This document shows positions 32,816 through 43,694 of a DNA stretch of 64,000 nt, one piece after another (within the stretch, counting starts at the first letter, position 1; each line of letters opens with the position of its first letter). This DNA comes from Leptidea sinapis. Its lineage: Eukaryota; Arthropoda; Insecta; Lepidoptera; Pieridae. The stretch is from assembly GCF_905404315.1 (NCBI RefSeq), contig NC_066269.1, positions 2,046,001 to 2,110,000 of the forward strand, in the 5' to 3' direction. The translations under genes and the position numbers were made by a program. A model generated the notes under the pieces. That model saw only the letters and a list, made by a program, of their open reading frames with translations. It made no database searches and had not been told where the DNA came from.

Positions 32816-33054
32816 GACTATAACGCCACTTAATGTCAAGTTATGTCGCAGCGAATATTTTAGAAATCATCTTCATGAATCGACTCTTAAATGCATAATT
32901 TGGTTAGATTTTTAACTTTGACTATGTCTAACTTTCACGCAAGTGCAAGTTATATTTAGGCAGCAGCACTAAAAAAGAAAATTCAAATTATTTTTTATAA
33001 TTAAAGCTAAGAACGATGAATACGATAACAATATTAAATAGGACTACATACACA

Positions 33055-33737
33055 CAGTGGCGTGCATATCATATAGGCAATTAGGCAGTGCCTACCTCGG
33101 TATGAACCTAAATAAATATAGCACTACTGTTAAAGTTAATTTACTACCTACGGTAGGCAGTCTAAAGATTGCTGCATTGATATACAAAGTAAGCAGCGTT
33201 TCATACAACGTATGTCGTACTGTGAGACTAAAACGCAACTACGACCTTGCTAAAAAACCAATGCACGTCACCAGGCCCGGATCTAAACTCAATGCCGCCC
33301 CTGGGCACCGGAAAAAATTCCGCCCCAATAATTTTACTTAAACTTATAGTTTATATATTTTATTTTTCAAAACTAAAATAACTAATTTATTGCAGAAACT
33401 TTATCAAAACAAATACTAATTATTTTTTTTTTGTAATTCCAGAAAATAAAAAAATTGATTATTATTTTAAATCTCCAAGGGAATAAATTGATTAAATCGT
33501 TTTTATTATACTAAACGTGCCAAAATTATAATTTACAAATAATGGATAAATTGAATTTCTTGAATTATCAATTAAACCAGAAATGATTAATTAACAGAAT
33601 TTATTAATTATATTGAGCAACATTGATAAGACTAAAAAAAATATTTCACTTTCAAAATTTTGCCGCCCTAAAAAATTTGCCGCCCTGGGCACTTGCCCCA
33701 ACTGCCCCTAGTGTAAATCCACCGCTGCACGTCACTG
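33055..33737. mobile_element. hAT-like non-autonomous element (outer), interrupted
   Basis: Ends CAGTGGCGTGCAT and ATGCACGTCACTG are 13-bp inverted repeats with one mismatch. The flanking 8-mers CATACACA (33047-33054) and CATACATA (33738-33745) match at 7 of 8 positions, as expected for an old hAT target duplication. Without the inner insertion it would be about 220 bp. The 94-codon frame through it is not a gene. Confidence 0.75.
33272..33727. mobile_element. hAT-like non-autonomous element (inner)
   Basis: A 456-bp element beginning CAGGCCCGGATCTA and ending TAAATCCACCGCTG (imperfect inverted ends). It is flanked on both sides by the identical 8-mer CACGTCAC (33264-33271 and 33728-33735). 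Subterminal GCCGCCCTGGGCAC-type repeats occur at both ends. It landed inside the right inverted repeat of the outer element. Confidence 0.88.
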
Positions 33738-33920
33738 CATACATACATACATATAATCACGCCTCTTTCCCGTAGGGGTAGGCAGAGACCACTTATTTCC
33801 ACTTGCGACGATCCTTACATACTTGTTTCGCTTCGTCCACTTTCATTATTCCTTTCATAGATGCTTTTCGGTTTAGGGTACTCTTGACCTGGCCTTTTTT
33901 CAATACGTCCCTGATAAAAT
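33738..33920 (-). repeat. Interspersed retroelement-type repeat
   Basis: CATACATACATACATATAAT followed by CACGCCTCTTTCCCGTAGGG, GGCAGAGACCACTTATTTCC and TGTTTCGCTTCGTCCACTTT. I recognise this as a common lepidopteran interspersed repeat, probably a LINE end, but cannot name the clade. Confidence 0.55.
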
Positions 33921-34063
33921 ATTAATTATTAATCAAACAAAAACACAATTTTAACAATGCACATCCATTCAATTTCTCTTATAAGATATTCAAAGCACTA
34001 ATGTTGCACAATATAACACCAAAAAACACAACAAATTTCATTAATTTACGGTCGTGGTGTACA

Positions 34064-34515
34064 TGAAAGTTCTTCTTAGTCGGACACTCTTGTCAGAGTG
34101 GTCGTGGTTGCGCTGACGAGGTACATGGTCCCCACCATTTGTTCGGTGGGTCAATATCCTTTCTGAGGGTAGATCTCCTGGCGATGTGCTTCCATTTCTG
34201 ACGGTTAGAGGCGTTGCGAGTACATTGGACTATGGTGGACTCAGTAGCCTTTGTGATGGCGTCTATCCAGCGGGTTGGCGATCGACCGCGTGCTCTCTTG
34301 CCTACCACCTGACCCTGAACTACTAGTCTCTCCTTCGTGTTCTCGTTTCTAGAGACGTGACCAAATTCTTAGTTGCACAATTGACGATAGTCTGTCTTTA
34401 ATACGAAGCTCTTTGAGGATGGATACATTGGTGTGAAATGCCGTCCACGGGATCTTTAGGAGGCGTCTCCAGCACCACATCTCTAATGCATCGATTTTAT
34501 GGCGGTCCTACAGTC
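34064..34515 (-). pseudogene. RTE-clade LINE reverse transcriptase C-terminal region
   Basis: Minus strand: WCWRRLLKIPWTAFHTNVSI, then LKELRIKDRLSSIVQL. In the next frame (34308-34093) it reads VGKRARGRSPTRWIDAITKA and later RNASNRQKWKHIARRSTLR. These are the WCWRRML.IPWT and GRSP.RW.D landmarks of RTE reverse transcriptases. The blocks are in different frames, so the copy is inactive; the catalytic YADD region is missing. Confidence 0.88.
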
Positions 34516-34833
34516 TCAGAGACATGAAAGTACAGTAAGGTAATAAATACCTATTTTTTTTTAAAGACTACATAATGTGGGCACTAATTGGAATGATTTT
34601 TGTGCGCCTGATAGGTGTACTGTTAGACGCTCTCTTTCATTCTTTCTGCGACAACCTGTTTAAACGTTTAGTTTTTTAATAAAGTAAAAAAAAAACTTTA
34701 TCAATATCTAGCTTTAAAGAACATGATATTGATTTAAACTGTATATACGTGTTTAAGAGAGCTTTTCATCTTGAAAGACGACAAGAGGGACAAATTTTAC
34801 AGATGCGGAACCGTAATGGTGTAGTCTTCAATT
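34516..34833. other. Unassigned stretch
   Basis: AT-rich with a short ACTTTATCAATATCTAGC-like segment. No gene. Confidence 0.4.
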
Positions 34834-35270
34834 AAGAATTAGGTCTCCGCCGCGCTCCAACTAGATACCGTAGGCGCAGTCGCAAAGTGCGGCAACTAAT
34901 ACCAAGTTATTAGTATTATTATTAAGCGTACTCGAGCCAGTCTCGAACAATGTGTGATGTTGAAGTGCCTGTTCTGTTAAACTTTGCTAATAATTGAAAC
35001 TAAAATGCCGGGTTGCGCAGTAAAACTTTGTAAAAAAATACCACAAGAAATAAGAAAGACAATGGGATCACATATCAATACAAGATATTAACTGTATTTT
35101 GTATTTTATTCATTTCAATGTAGAAAAACACGAAGCGTATGTTACAAAATTTGAAAGATGCCATTGAGTGTCAGGATGCCGTACACAAGCAACTAATAGT
35201 TGCCGTAATAAAAAAGCTATTGCCCTTAGGTAGTGCGGTAGTTGGAGCGCAGCAGAGACAATTCTTAAGG
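34834..35270 (+). mobile_element. Family F (P-type-like) element, full length, with THAP-like exon
   Basis: About 435 bp with long inverted ends: TTAAGAATTAGGTCTCCGCC at the left and AGCAGAGACAATTCTTAA at the right, each followed inward by GGAGCGC-type and TAGTGCGG-type sequence. From the ATG at 35005 it reads MPGCAVKLCKK, then a frame change relative to the family consensus. The splice-donor motif seen in three other copies is lost here. Downstream, GATGCCATTGAGTGTCAGGA is shared by all copies. Confidence 0.82.
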
Positions 35271-35867
35271 CGACACTAAATGCCAGCGACCTTGAGCGAG
35301 ATATGAGTTCACGCGTAGTTGTTAGAAAAAGTTGCGTAGAAAACAGTTTATATGCTTACAATCCTCTTTATTCACTACTAATCTGAATAAATGAACCTAC
35401 ACAAAAAAGTACAAGCTATAAGAATAACTTTTCTGAGAGAAGTACCAAAAAATGCGTCAAGCCATGCCAAAAAACTTCAAAGAAATGTGGTAGTTCAAAA
35501 AGGCTCGGCAGTGTTAATTATAACCAACAGCAAGCATTAGCAACCTACAAATTAGACTTAAGGATATGTGTAACAGGATTAAGTAGTGTTCATAGCTCGA
35601 AATGCAATACATTCACCACAAAACTTGTCTAAAAACACCATGTTTTGCGTGTTTTCTGCTTACTTTACGCCATAATATAAGAGTCTCTCCCATTTTCCTT
35701 ATCAGGATCTGTAGTACTCAGGAGGAAGTGTCTCTGCCAAAGACTGCAAACTTTTCAGCAAGTTGAAACATAATTTAAAGTCATTCAAACAGAGGCTCTA
35801 ACACATAGAAGAAACTTAGAAATAACACTATTTTCAGAAGGCTGAAAAATCAAATACCTTTTGTTTT
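35271..35867. other. Unassigned stretch
   Basis: Near 35420-35520, CAAGCTATAAGAATAACTTT and AGCCATGCCAAAAAACTTCA have mixed composition. No domain recognised in any frame. Confidence 0.35.
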
Positions 35868-36290
35868 ATAATATTCAAATTCAAATATTTTTATTCAAAA
35901 AAGGATTTAAAATACTTATTGAACGTCAAAAACTACCCTTTCAAAAGAGACTGCCTCAGACCTGAGAAGAATGGGCGCAAGAAACTCAGCGGGTTTTTTT
36001 TTTAAATATAAAATATAAAATATGGATTACAATGTGAAATCGTACAATAAACATTTATAATTCACGGGCCTGAGGGTGTTCGCTTTATTTCCAGTTCGTA
36101 GTATCATTAAAAAAATCGTTTATGCTATAGTAACCTTTCCCACACAAACGTTTTTTAACAATTCTCTTAAATTGCCTAACACACTTGTTTTGTACATTTT
36201 CTGGGATCATATTGTAGAAGCATATACATTGCCCAACAAAAGACTTACTAACTCGACCCAATATCAATATCATCACGCTATTCGCAATTT
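35868..36290 (-). pseudogene. LINE family C 3' end
   Basis: Begins at the 3' terminus (TTCAAATTCAAATATTTTTA) and runs through CCTCAGACCTGAGAA and GAAACTCAGCGGG. It then encodes on the minus strand VKKRLCGKGYYSINDFFNDT and RVSKSFVGQCICFYNMIPEN. The frame 36276-36085 is intact over these blocks. 5'-truncated. Confidence 0.87.
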
Positions 36291-36309
36291 ATGCATAGGC
36301 ATTTGTTTT

Positions 36310-36882
36310 TATTAACAATAATTTTTACAAGCTTTTTATTAGCTTCACGTGTATGTATGTTTGTTTGTAACCGACTCATTTGGGCGCGATTTAGACCCAC
36401 TTTAAACGGCCAGATTTCGTTCATAATTCGTAGATTTATCGAAGATCGATGACACTACATTAATTTGATAAAATTATTCCATTTTTTAATTTACAAAATA
36501 AGATTTTTGTGAATTTATTTTTTCATTTATCGTCGATAGGGCAGGAATTGATGTTCATTTTTAATTTCAACCATTATCTTTTCAACGAAAGCGTGTTTTT
36601 TAGTTTTTATAAACCACTTTTAATATTAACATTGGTACTTGAATGGACGTGACAGACAAGAGTTTTATATAGGTCCTATAATATGGTTTTGGAAATTAAT
36701 TTCCGAAATTATCTTAAGATTGACAAAATGATAAAAGGCAGAATTGATATTGATTGACGTATGGTATAAAATCTTGATTCTTAGTAATCTTAAGTTAGAG
36801 AACGGATATTGAAATCGACTACACTATGCGCGCAGATAGACGCTTTTTCTTCAAATAATTTTATACATAAAATATATATAGC
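36310..36882. repeat. Probable interspersed repeat, then AT-rich
   Basis: TTAGCTTCACGTGTATGTAT, TTTGTAACCGACTCATTTGG and GCGATTTAGACCCACTTTAA are segments I associate with a common lepidopteran (possibly Helitron-type) repeat. No ends are identified. From 36480 it is AT-rich with no gene. Confidence 0.4.
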
Positions 36883-37398
36883 ATGTGGAGTATTGCTATC
36901 ATCTCTGGTCTGGCGCACACCAGTATCAGCAAGAACCATTTGACCGAAATGCAGAGCTGCTCGAATTGTCGGGGACCCAGTGCTTTGTGAACGGCTCGAT
37001 CACATGTCGTTGCGTAGAGACCTCGCTTCATTGTGTGTCTTCTACCGCATTTATCACTGGGAGTGTCCCGAAGAGCTGTTTCACCTGATTCCTGCCATCT
37101 AATTCCACCTTCACACGACATGCCTCAAATTAGCATATCATCCCCACCATCTGGATGTGTGGCGTTCCTCCAGAGTGCGGTTTTCAATCAACTCTCTTCT
37201 ATGTACAATAAAGCTGTAAAATGAGCTTCCTTGTGAGGTGTTTCCGGAACGATACGACAAGGGTACCTTCAAAAAAAGCGCGTACACCTTCCTTAAAGGC
37301 CGGCAACACTCTTGTGATTCCTCTAGTGTTGCAAGAGAACCACTTACACCAGGTGTCCCGTACGCTCGTTTGTCCTCCTTTAGCATAAAAAAATAAAA
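36883..37398 (+). pseudogene. LINE family B, C-terminal part
   Basis: Plus strand starts at MEYCYHLWSGAHQYQQEPFD and continues, with frameshifts, through LPCEVFPERYDKGTFKKSAY-like and FLKGRQHSCDSSSVAR-like blocks to the tail CGTTTGTCCTCCTTTAGCAT and an A-run. About 20 bases of the usual VGGGDHLT region are missing near 37335. Confidence 0.88.
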
Positions 37399-37794
37399 GT
37401 TTTCATAACATGTAGCATTATATAGATAATAAGTACTAAAAATATATTTAAGCAACGTACCTCCCGACCTCCTTTGTAAGCCCGGCACCGTAACAATACC
37501 ATTACTTTACTCTTTGTTATATCTATTTTAGTCGTTGCATTACTGTTTAGTTTCAAAGAGAACATCACAAAGAAATGTACAATTTCCTAGAGACCATTAT
37601 TTCTTTGCTTTCAACAAAACGCAAGGAAAGTGAGATATTATTGTATACATCTGGAACGTGCTTTTGTAAATACACTTTCTGTTATAATTCAATCCTTAGA
37701 TTGCTATTAATTACAATTTCTCATATTTTTTTTAATAAAACAAAAAAAAATATAGAAATAGCAATGATCGTACAATATTGTATATTTCATTAGA
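37399..37794. other. Unassigned AT-rich stretch
   Basis: Several frames of 60-70 codons on both strands, all low-complexity. No gene. Confidence 0.4.
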
Positions 37795-37935
37795 GCACAA
37801 AAAAAGAATGCTGGGAGAGTTTCTTGCACCGCTTCTTCTCTCTCCGAGCGTCATTCGTTTCCGAAACGGTAGTAGTATCTAGTATATTAGAAATGACAAT
37901 CAAAAATAATTCTTAAGGAATCAATTTTGAGAAAA
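37795..37935 (+). repeat. LINE 3' tail J
   Basis: GGGAGAGTTTCTTGCACCGC, TCTCTCCGAGCGTCATTCG, TTCCGAAACGGTAGTAGTAT and TATATTAGAAATGACAAT. Homologous to 42478-42605 (opposite strand) and 62808-62950. Confidence 0.6.
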
Positions 37936-38081
37936 TAATTGCCTTTTATACCTTTAATGCTCCCCATAAAAAACTCTTTCTTTTTCAAATTCTTCAAAAA
38001 AGACGTTTTTTTTTGGGTTTTTATCATGCATCATTATCCTCTAGAATCTAGACATAATCTACTATACTATGTAATGTTAGA

Positions 38082-38396
38082 TTTTTTATCTATGAAAATA
38101 AGGGACGAGACGGGCAGGACGTCCAACTGATGGTAATTGATACGCCCTGCCCATTACAATGCAGTGACGCTCAGGATTCTTGAAAAAACCCAAAAATTCT
38201 GAGCGGTACTACAACTGCGCTCGTCACCTTGAGACATAGGATGTTGAGTCCCATTGCCCAGTAATTTCACTAGCTACGGCGCCCTTCAGACCGAAACACA
38301 GTAATGCTTACACATTACTGCTTCACGGTAGAAATAGGCGCCGCTGTGGTACCCATAATATAGCCGGCATCCTGTGCAAAGGAGCCTCCAACTGGT
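38082..38396 (-). repeat. Short retroelement A, full length
   Basis: TTTTTTATCTATGAAAATAA to GGAGCCTCCAACTGGT. Close to the family consensus throughout, with the hairpin ACGCTCAGGATTCTTG and AAATTCTGAGCGG. Confidence 0.93.
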
Positions 38397-38538
38397 AAAA
38401 ATGATGTTAGCGAGACCCGTGCCCTTGGCCTCGAGTCAGACAAAGCCGTTCTAATGAAGAGGTTATTCAATAATGGTGATTAATAGTAATAAGATGGAGA
38501 ATCTTACAAGGTTATAAATATAGTCTTATCTATATATT

Positions 38539-39506
38539 ACTAGCGGACCCAACAGGCGCTGTTCTGTTAATCTGAATAATGTAGTCTAAGTCCAACGGAT
38601 ATGACGTGTCCTTGACATGTATCAACTTTGATTAGTCAAAGTTGATCAGTTAAAAAGGAAACAAAAACATATTTCTGAATTATTTTATAAGATACTAGCT
38701 GACCCGACAGACGTTGTTCTGTAGATAATAAAAAAAATACTGTTTTATAGGAATGCGCCAATAATATTTCAAAACATCAAGAATTATTTCTTAAAAAATG
38801 CTCCCTGTTGTTATAATGAAATTGTTTCACAGCAGAACTGTCAAACCGTGCGTCACTAATTTCTCTCATAGAAAATATGTCCATGTATAATATATAAAAT
38901 AAAAATAATTATGGGTCCCAAATCGAAATAAAAACTATCCTATCTCTCAAGTTTAACCAAACTGCACTCATGCATGAAGTAATCCCAATTAAAATCCATT
39001 CATTAGTTTAGGAGTCCATCGCGGACAAACAACGTGTCACGTAATTTATATATATTAAGATAGTTAAAAAAAATATAGATAAATATCGTATTTGTGCAAA
39101 CAGCTCTTATATTACCGCTTTATGATTGCCATTATTGTTTTGTAATTTATTAACATGGATATATGTAGTATGTTATCCTTAAGATATAGACATATATATC
39201 ATCGCGGACTTTTCTGTAGACCTATATAAGACACAACTATACCATACATTATTTTGTTATATCTCAAAGGGCTTAGACAGTGTATACGTTAAAAGCTCCC
39301 AGGTGGCTTATTTTTTCCGACCTTTCTATTTAAATATCGTTGATGTATTCAAGGATGTGTACAAAAACTTAACAAATTATATATTTGAAGCTTCCTCAAG
39401 AACATGCTATTCATAGGTGAAAACATCATGAAAATCAGTGCAGTGGTTTTTGAGTTTATCGAGGACAGACCGACAGACGCGGCGGACGACTTAGTTTTAT
39501 AATATA
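38539..39506 (-). mobile_element. Helitron-like element, second family, split by a nested Helitron
   Basis: Left end ACTAGCGGACCCAACAGG (minus-strand 3' CTAG), right end CCGACAGACGCGGCGGACGA followed by TTAGTTTTATAATATA. Outside the nested 38695-39060 segment it is collinear with 19124-19835. Length without the insert is about 600 bp. Where the other copy has the minisatellite, this one has TTAAAAGCTCCCAGGTGGC. Confidence 0.78.
38695..39060 (-). mobile_element. Non-autonomous Helitron, nested, with intact ends
   Basis: On the minus strand it starts TCTTAATATATATAAATTAC preceded by A, and ends GTCGGGTCAGCTAG followed by T. It interrupts another element between A and T without target duplication, exactly the Helitron pattern. 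It is 366 bp and non-coding, and shares its interior with 10852-11170, 56330-56937 and 62384-62795. Confidence 0.88.
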
Positions 39507-40265
39507 ATACATATTGCGCAATGTGCGCAATTTAACAAATTTTTGGATACTACAAGTATTTTATGATGTATTTTGCTACAAGATTATAATTGAAGTCGAT
39601 CTTTACTGTCGTAACTTTTTAGTAGCTTAGATTTTAGGAAATAAGTAAAGTCCTAGTCAAATAAACTTTATTCGAAAATGCTTAAATTAAGCGCTTTTGA
39701 ATAGTAACAGTAATAGTAACTGAATCTATCATAATATCATTTTCAAAAAAAGTAGATTCGTGAGAAGTATTTTCAATTAAATAGAGTATTTTACAATGGC
39801 TGTAATATACATAACAAATTAGTTTGTAAGATCCAATATATGAGTCGTGTTCAAAGTTAAAAAGCGTTTTAAATATCAAATATTTTATAAAAAATAAATA
39901 AAAATAAAGTAGTGACTATATGATGGTCGTGATTACTGTTAGAATTTGTATGCTATCATACAAATACAATATAGGTATGTAGTAATTTTCACATTTCATA
40001 ATTAAACAATAAGAAACTATTTTATGTTGAAAATGATGGATATTTGTTGTTCAATGAGTTCAAAAAGGCAGTTTCATTTAATAGGAGTAAACGAAAAATT
40101 CGCAACAAATCAGTTATATTTATTTATTTAGCTTAGTTTTATTTCTTTACCTTGATGTAAAGATATATTTAGGTGTTTACTTATAATTTGTATTTATTAG
40201 TATGTGTAAATATTTCACTATTTAAAAAAAAAAAATTTTGTTAGTATTGTTATTTATTATTTTCG
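39507..40265. other. AT-rich stretch with LINE-like tails
   Basis: TCAAATAAACTTTATTCGAA at about 39658 looks like the reverse of a LINE tail, and 39775-39895 repeats the ATTTTACAATGGCTGTAATA block also seen near 20.15 and 30.83 kb. No gene. Confidence 0.4.
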
Positions 40266-40640
40266 ATATAAAGACCGCCTTTAGCGGTAAAATCCTCCAT
40301 TAATTTCCACTCATTCATGTCTCTTGCAATTCGTGTCCACATCTCTCCTGCTGTTTCTACTATGTCATCTCTCCATCTCTTATTAGGCCTGCCTTGATTT
40401 CGTTTCCTACTCATAGGTTACCTGTTACCATTACTACTCTGGACCATCTTTCGTCTTTTATTCTTTCTATATGTCCAGCCCCTTTCCATTTTAAACGTAG
40501 AACAGACAAGGCTACATCTTTTGCTTTGGTGTTTTTTCTTATTGTGATATTACTAATTTTGTCTCTGAATACTGAATAGAGAAAAGAGAGAAGTCTTTTC
40601 TCTCTTAATTTTTGTCTTGAATTTCGTCTCTTCAATACCG
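40266..40640 (-). pseudogene. RTE-clade LINE reverse transcriptase C-terminal region
   Basis: Minus strand 40635-40411 reads ISNITIRKNTKAKDVALSVL, RLKWKGAGHIERIKDERWSR and VVMVTGNL. K.KW.GH..R..D.RW is the hallmark before the RTE C-terminus. The downstream block to 40266 continues out of frame. This RTE subtype differs from the 34-kb and 9-kb copies. Confidence 0.85.
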
Positions 40641-41574
40641 TATCACTAAGCTATTACGACAATACAATCATAATATACTAACAATTTACATAATTGCATA
40701 TCGAATTGAACGAATTCATTAACAGTATCGCGAATACAGTACATTTATACATTACACTCATATTATATCGTTCATAGAAGGAATAAGTGCATACAGTAAT
40801 TAAGAAAAGCTAAACGAAATGAACTGACTCAGTTGCAACAGATTGCTTTTCTAACTCGATTCCTCGTCGTTGGACTCCTGGGATGAATTTCCGCAGTAAT
40901 AAGAAATGTGTCCAACGATTTATCTCAATTTTTAAACTTGCTATCATATTGAAACTCTAAAGTCTAAAATATTATGTTGTCCTGTTTCGTAATTAAAAAG
41001 TATCAAGTATAAGTATAATTAAATTGTTTAATAATATGGGTCTTTGGATGAAAGAACGAGAATAAAAGCTTTATTTTTCAATATATATCCACAGTTAATA
41101 AATTTTTCCTAAACATCATTTAACAAATCTCCGGCTCGAAGGACCAACTGTTTTATATGGGCCTTTGGGTGGTTAAAACCCCAAACACACGACAATACAA
41201 GCTAAGCTATTTTTCACAATAATTACTTATAATTCACAGCAATATATCACATTTTATTTGACACGATTTGCCTAATGCTGACAACTACTTTTTTCGGGCG
41301 GCGTTTTGGGCGTTCAAATATTACATTAAATACTTCTGTTCAAATATTACATTTACTGCCTCAACGTAATGCCTTTTCGTATTCTTACATAATATAATGT
41401 ATTATTTTTAAACCATTGTTTTATATCTAGAGCATGTCTGAGTCTTGTGATTTTTGAATGATTTTCGCGTTGACGACGGTACCCAAAACGAAGAGTAACT
41501 TTGCACAGTTTCAATCCGTTTGGTAAATACTTTGTAGATCGGGCCTTCGCAAAATGCCTTGAAGTCGCGTTCGG
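40641..41574. other. Unassigned stretch
   Basis: AT-rich to about 41350. Between 41353 and 41570 the minus strand stays open (about 70 codons with CKVTLRFGYRRQRENHSK), joined to antisense LINE B. No family is recognised, so I leave it unassigned. Confidence 0.35.
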
Positions 41575-42260
41575 TCTGCAAGTTGCGCGTTTATCTTTAA
41601 AAAGCCCCATTTGTCGTATCACCGTTCCTTGAAAACTTCCCTTAATGCCTCGGCTAGTATTGGAATTCTGGGTCTTGAAACCTCGAGCTATTGCCAATTC
41701 CACAGACATCTGGAACGCAAAGCCAAATTGACTTCGAAGAAGCTGGGCTTCGTAAATAAAGTACGGCAATACTTCAAGCTGGCCCACATTAAAATGTGCT
41801 TTATAAAACGCTGGTCCGGCCACATATGATGTATTGCTGACATCTCTGGTCTGGCGCACCCCAGTATTAACTCGAGCCATTTCACAGCGTGTAACGCAGA
41901 TTTCCCCGAATTGCTGATGACCCAGAGCTCTGTTAACGGCTAGATCACTTGGCGTTGCGTAGAGACGTCGCTTTATTGTGCGTCTTCTACCGCATTTATC
42001 ACGGGGAGTGTTCCGAAGAACTGTTTGACCTGATTCCTGCCGCCTAATTCGACTCTCGCACGACACTCCACAAATTAGAATATCATCCCTACCATCTGGA
42101 GGATCTGTGGTGATCCTCCACAGTACGGTTTTAAATGATATTTCTTCCACGTACAACCAATATGTGGAATGAGCTTCCTTCTGCGGTGTTCCCAGGACCT
42201 GGGTATCTTCAAAATATTTGAGTACACGTTTCTGAAAGGCCGGCAACGCTCCTGTGATTC
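41575..42260 (+). pseudogene. LINE family B, C-terminal part, 3' end lost
   Basis: Plus strand: PFVVSPFLENFP-like start, ASIGILGLETSSYCQFHRHL, KKLGFVNKVRQYFKLAHIK and, after frameshifts, the LWSG.P and FLKGRQRSCD blocks. It ends abruptly at CTCCTGTGATTC without the usual final 100 bp and A-run, so the 3' end was removed after insertion, apparently by a G element end. The 297-codon minus-strand frame (the longest here) is its antisense shadow. Confidence 0.88.
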
Positions 42261-42261
42261 T

Positions 42262-42441
42262 ATCTAGACTTATAAATAATACGTTTATTGCTTTAGTGCG
42301 CGAGACAAGCTACGTCATACAATTGCGATTTGTATGTCACTTTGTCTTAATGTGCGTGCATTGCTCAAAATAGAGGTTAACTGTCAACCTCAATTTTTTT
42401 CTACGTTTTGACAACTGTCACAGTCTATATAGACGTATAAA
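42262..42441. mobile_element. MITE-like element G
   Basis: Interior AATTGCGATTTGTATGTCAC, AGAGGTTAACTGTCAACCTC and TTTTGACAACTGTCACAGTC; right end TATATAGACGTATAAAT. The left end, TATCTAGACTTATAAAT, repeats the right end in direct rather than inverted orientation, which suggests rearrangement between two copies. Confidence 0.65.
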
Positions 42442-42477
42442 TAAAAGCATAAAAGGCTTGGCATTTATGTTCTCAAA

Positions 42478-42605
42478 ATTGATTCCTTTAGAATTCTTTT
42501 TGATGGCATTTCTAATATACTAGACACTACTACCGCTTCGGAAACAAATGGCAGAGAAGAAGCGGAGCAAGAAACTCTCTCAGATTATTTTTTGCGCTCT
42601 TATTA
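42478..42605 (-). repeat. LINE 3' tail J
   Basis: ATTTCTAATATACTAGACAC, TACCGCTTCGGAAACAAATG and AAGAAGCGGAGCAAGAAACT are the reverse complement of the 37.8-kb copy. Confidence 0.6.
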
Positions 42606-42935
42606 ATCAAATATACAAAATGATCTAAGTTTGAATTGATATTTTTTCTAATTTACTTACAGTAGTAAAATAAATCGTATATTTACTAAATATACGATCT
42701 ACATATTAAATTCTGGGGTGACTGGCGTTTAATTAGGATTCTAACTTCATTGTAGCTCGCCTCTGGGGTATCGCAGCTTAATAACTAATAGGGTTGCCTG
42801 AGAAATTGCTTTACTTAAGAAACTTAACGAGATTTACATCGATGTGGTCTTTTACTAACTGTAAATGGCATTAAAGTAACTTTATTGCAGTTCTTCAGTA
42901 AATATATTATATATGTATAAACTATCTTAGCTATT
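42606..42935. other. AT-rich stretch
   Basis: Contains ATACGATTTATTT/AAATATACGATC near-palindromes at about 42673-42700. No gene. Confidence 0.4.
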
Positions 42936-43366
42936 CTTAGATTAAGGATTGGTCTCCGCTGGGCTCCAACTAGACACCGCAGGCGTAGTCGCAAAGTGCG
43001 GTAGGTAGCTAATACTACGCGCAAGTGGGCATACTCGAGCCAGTTTCGATAAATGTGTGAAGTTGACGTGCCACATGTTCTGTTAAACTTTACTAATAAT
43101 TGACACTAATATACCGGGTTGCGTAGTAAAACTTTGTAAAATAATAATACAAGAAATAAGAAAGACTCTGGGATCACATATCATTAGTAAGTATTTTGTA
43201 TTTTATTAATTTCAATGTAAAATAACACGAAGCGTACGTTACAAAATTTGAGAGATGCCATTGAGTGTCAAGATGCCACGCACACAAGCATATAATAGTT
43301 GCCGTTATAAAAAGGCTATTGTTATTAGGAAGTGCGGTATCTAGCGCAATGGAGACCAATCCTTTA
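42936..43366 (+). mobile_element. Family F (P-type-like) element, full length, start codon lost
   Basis: Left end CTTAGATTAAGGATTGGTCT, right end GGAGACCAATCCTTT. The THAP-like exon reads (I)PGCVVKLCK, with ATA in place of ATG (about 43109), a one-base change of frame, then SGITYH and the splice-donor-like GTAAGT at 43187. The arms show the inner GTCGCAAAGTGCGG motif. Confidence 0.82.
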
Positions 43367-43428
43367 TATAAGTAGCTAATATTATATCTTACTTATTTTC
43401 TTTCTTGAACTTATATGACGTGTTTATA

Positions 43429-43527
43429 ATGGATGAACTCAATAACAACTTAGCAGATATTCAAAATTCACCGCAGCTACATTATCAGCAAGAAACAATT
43501 TATGTTGTTGATAAGCAAGTGAAATGA
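43429..43527 (+). CDS. Short open frame, possible exon remnant (32 codons)
   Basis: ATG at 43429 to TGA at 43525. It begins MDELNNNLADIQNSPQLHYQ and ends with IYVVDKQVK. Its amino-acid composition is unlike the low-complexity frames nearby. The stop comes directly at an A-element junction (43523 onward), so a longer frame may have been cut. I recognise no family; it may be chance. Confidence 0.2.
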   Translation: MDELNNNLADIQNSPQLHYQQETIYVVDKQVK

Positions 43528-43685
43528 AATAGTGAAATTACTGGGCAAATGACACTTGAATTAATGCTTAGAATTTTTGGGTTTTTCGATAATCCTGAGC
43601 GGCATTGCATTGTAATGGGCAGGGCTTATCATTTACCATCAGCTGAACGTCCTGCTTGTGTCGTCCCTTATTTTCATAAAAAAAG
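43523..43685 (+). repeat. Short retroelement A, 3' half, hairpin half-deleted
   Basis: GTGAAATTACTGGGCAAATG to CCTTATTTTCATAAAAAA. The segment with the first hairpin arm is gone (ACACTTGAATTAATGCTTAG replaces about 45 bp), leaving only CCTGAGCGGCATTGC. Confidence 0.88.
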
Positions 43686-43694
43686 CAATAATTT

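Noticed and set aside
41353..42246. Longest open frame of the window (297 codons, minus strand)
   Set aside because: From about 41575 on it is the exact antisense of a LINE B copy. The same antisense stretch (RRLYATPSD, GVRQTRD) is open in the other B copies too, which follows from the codon composition of the LINE, not from a gene. Only the last 70 codons are unexplained.
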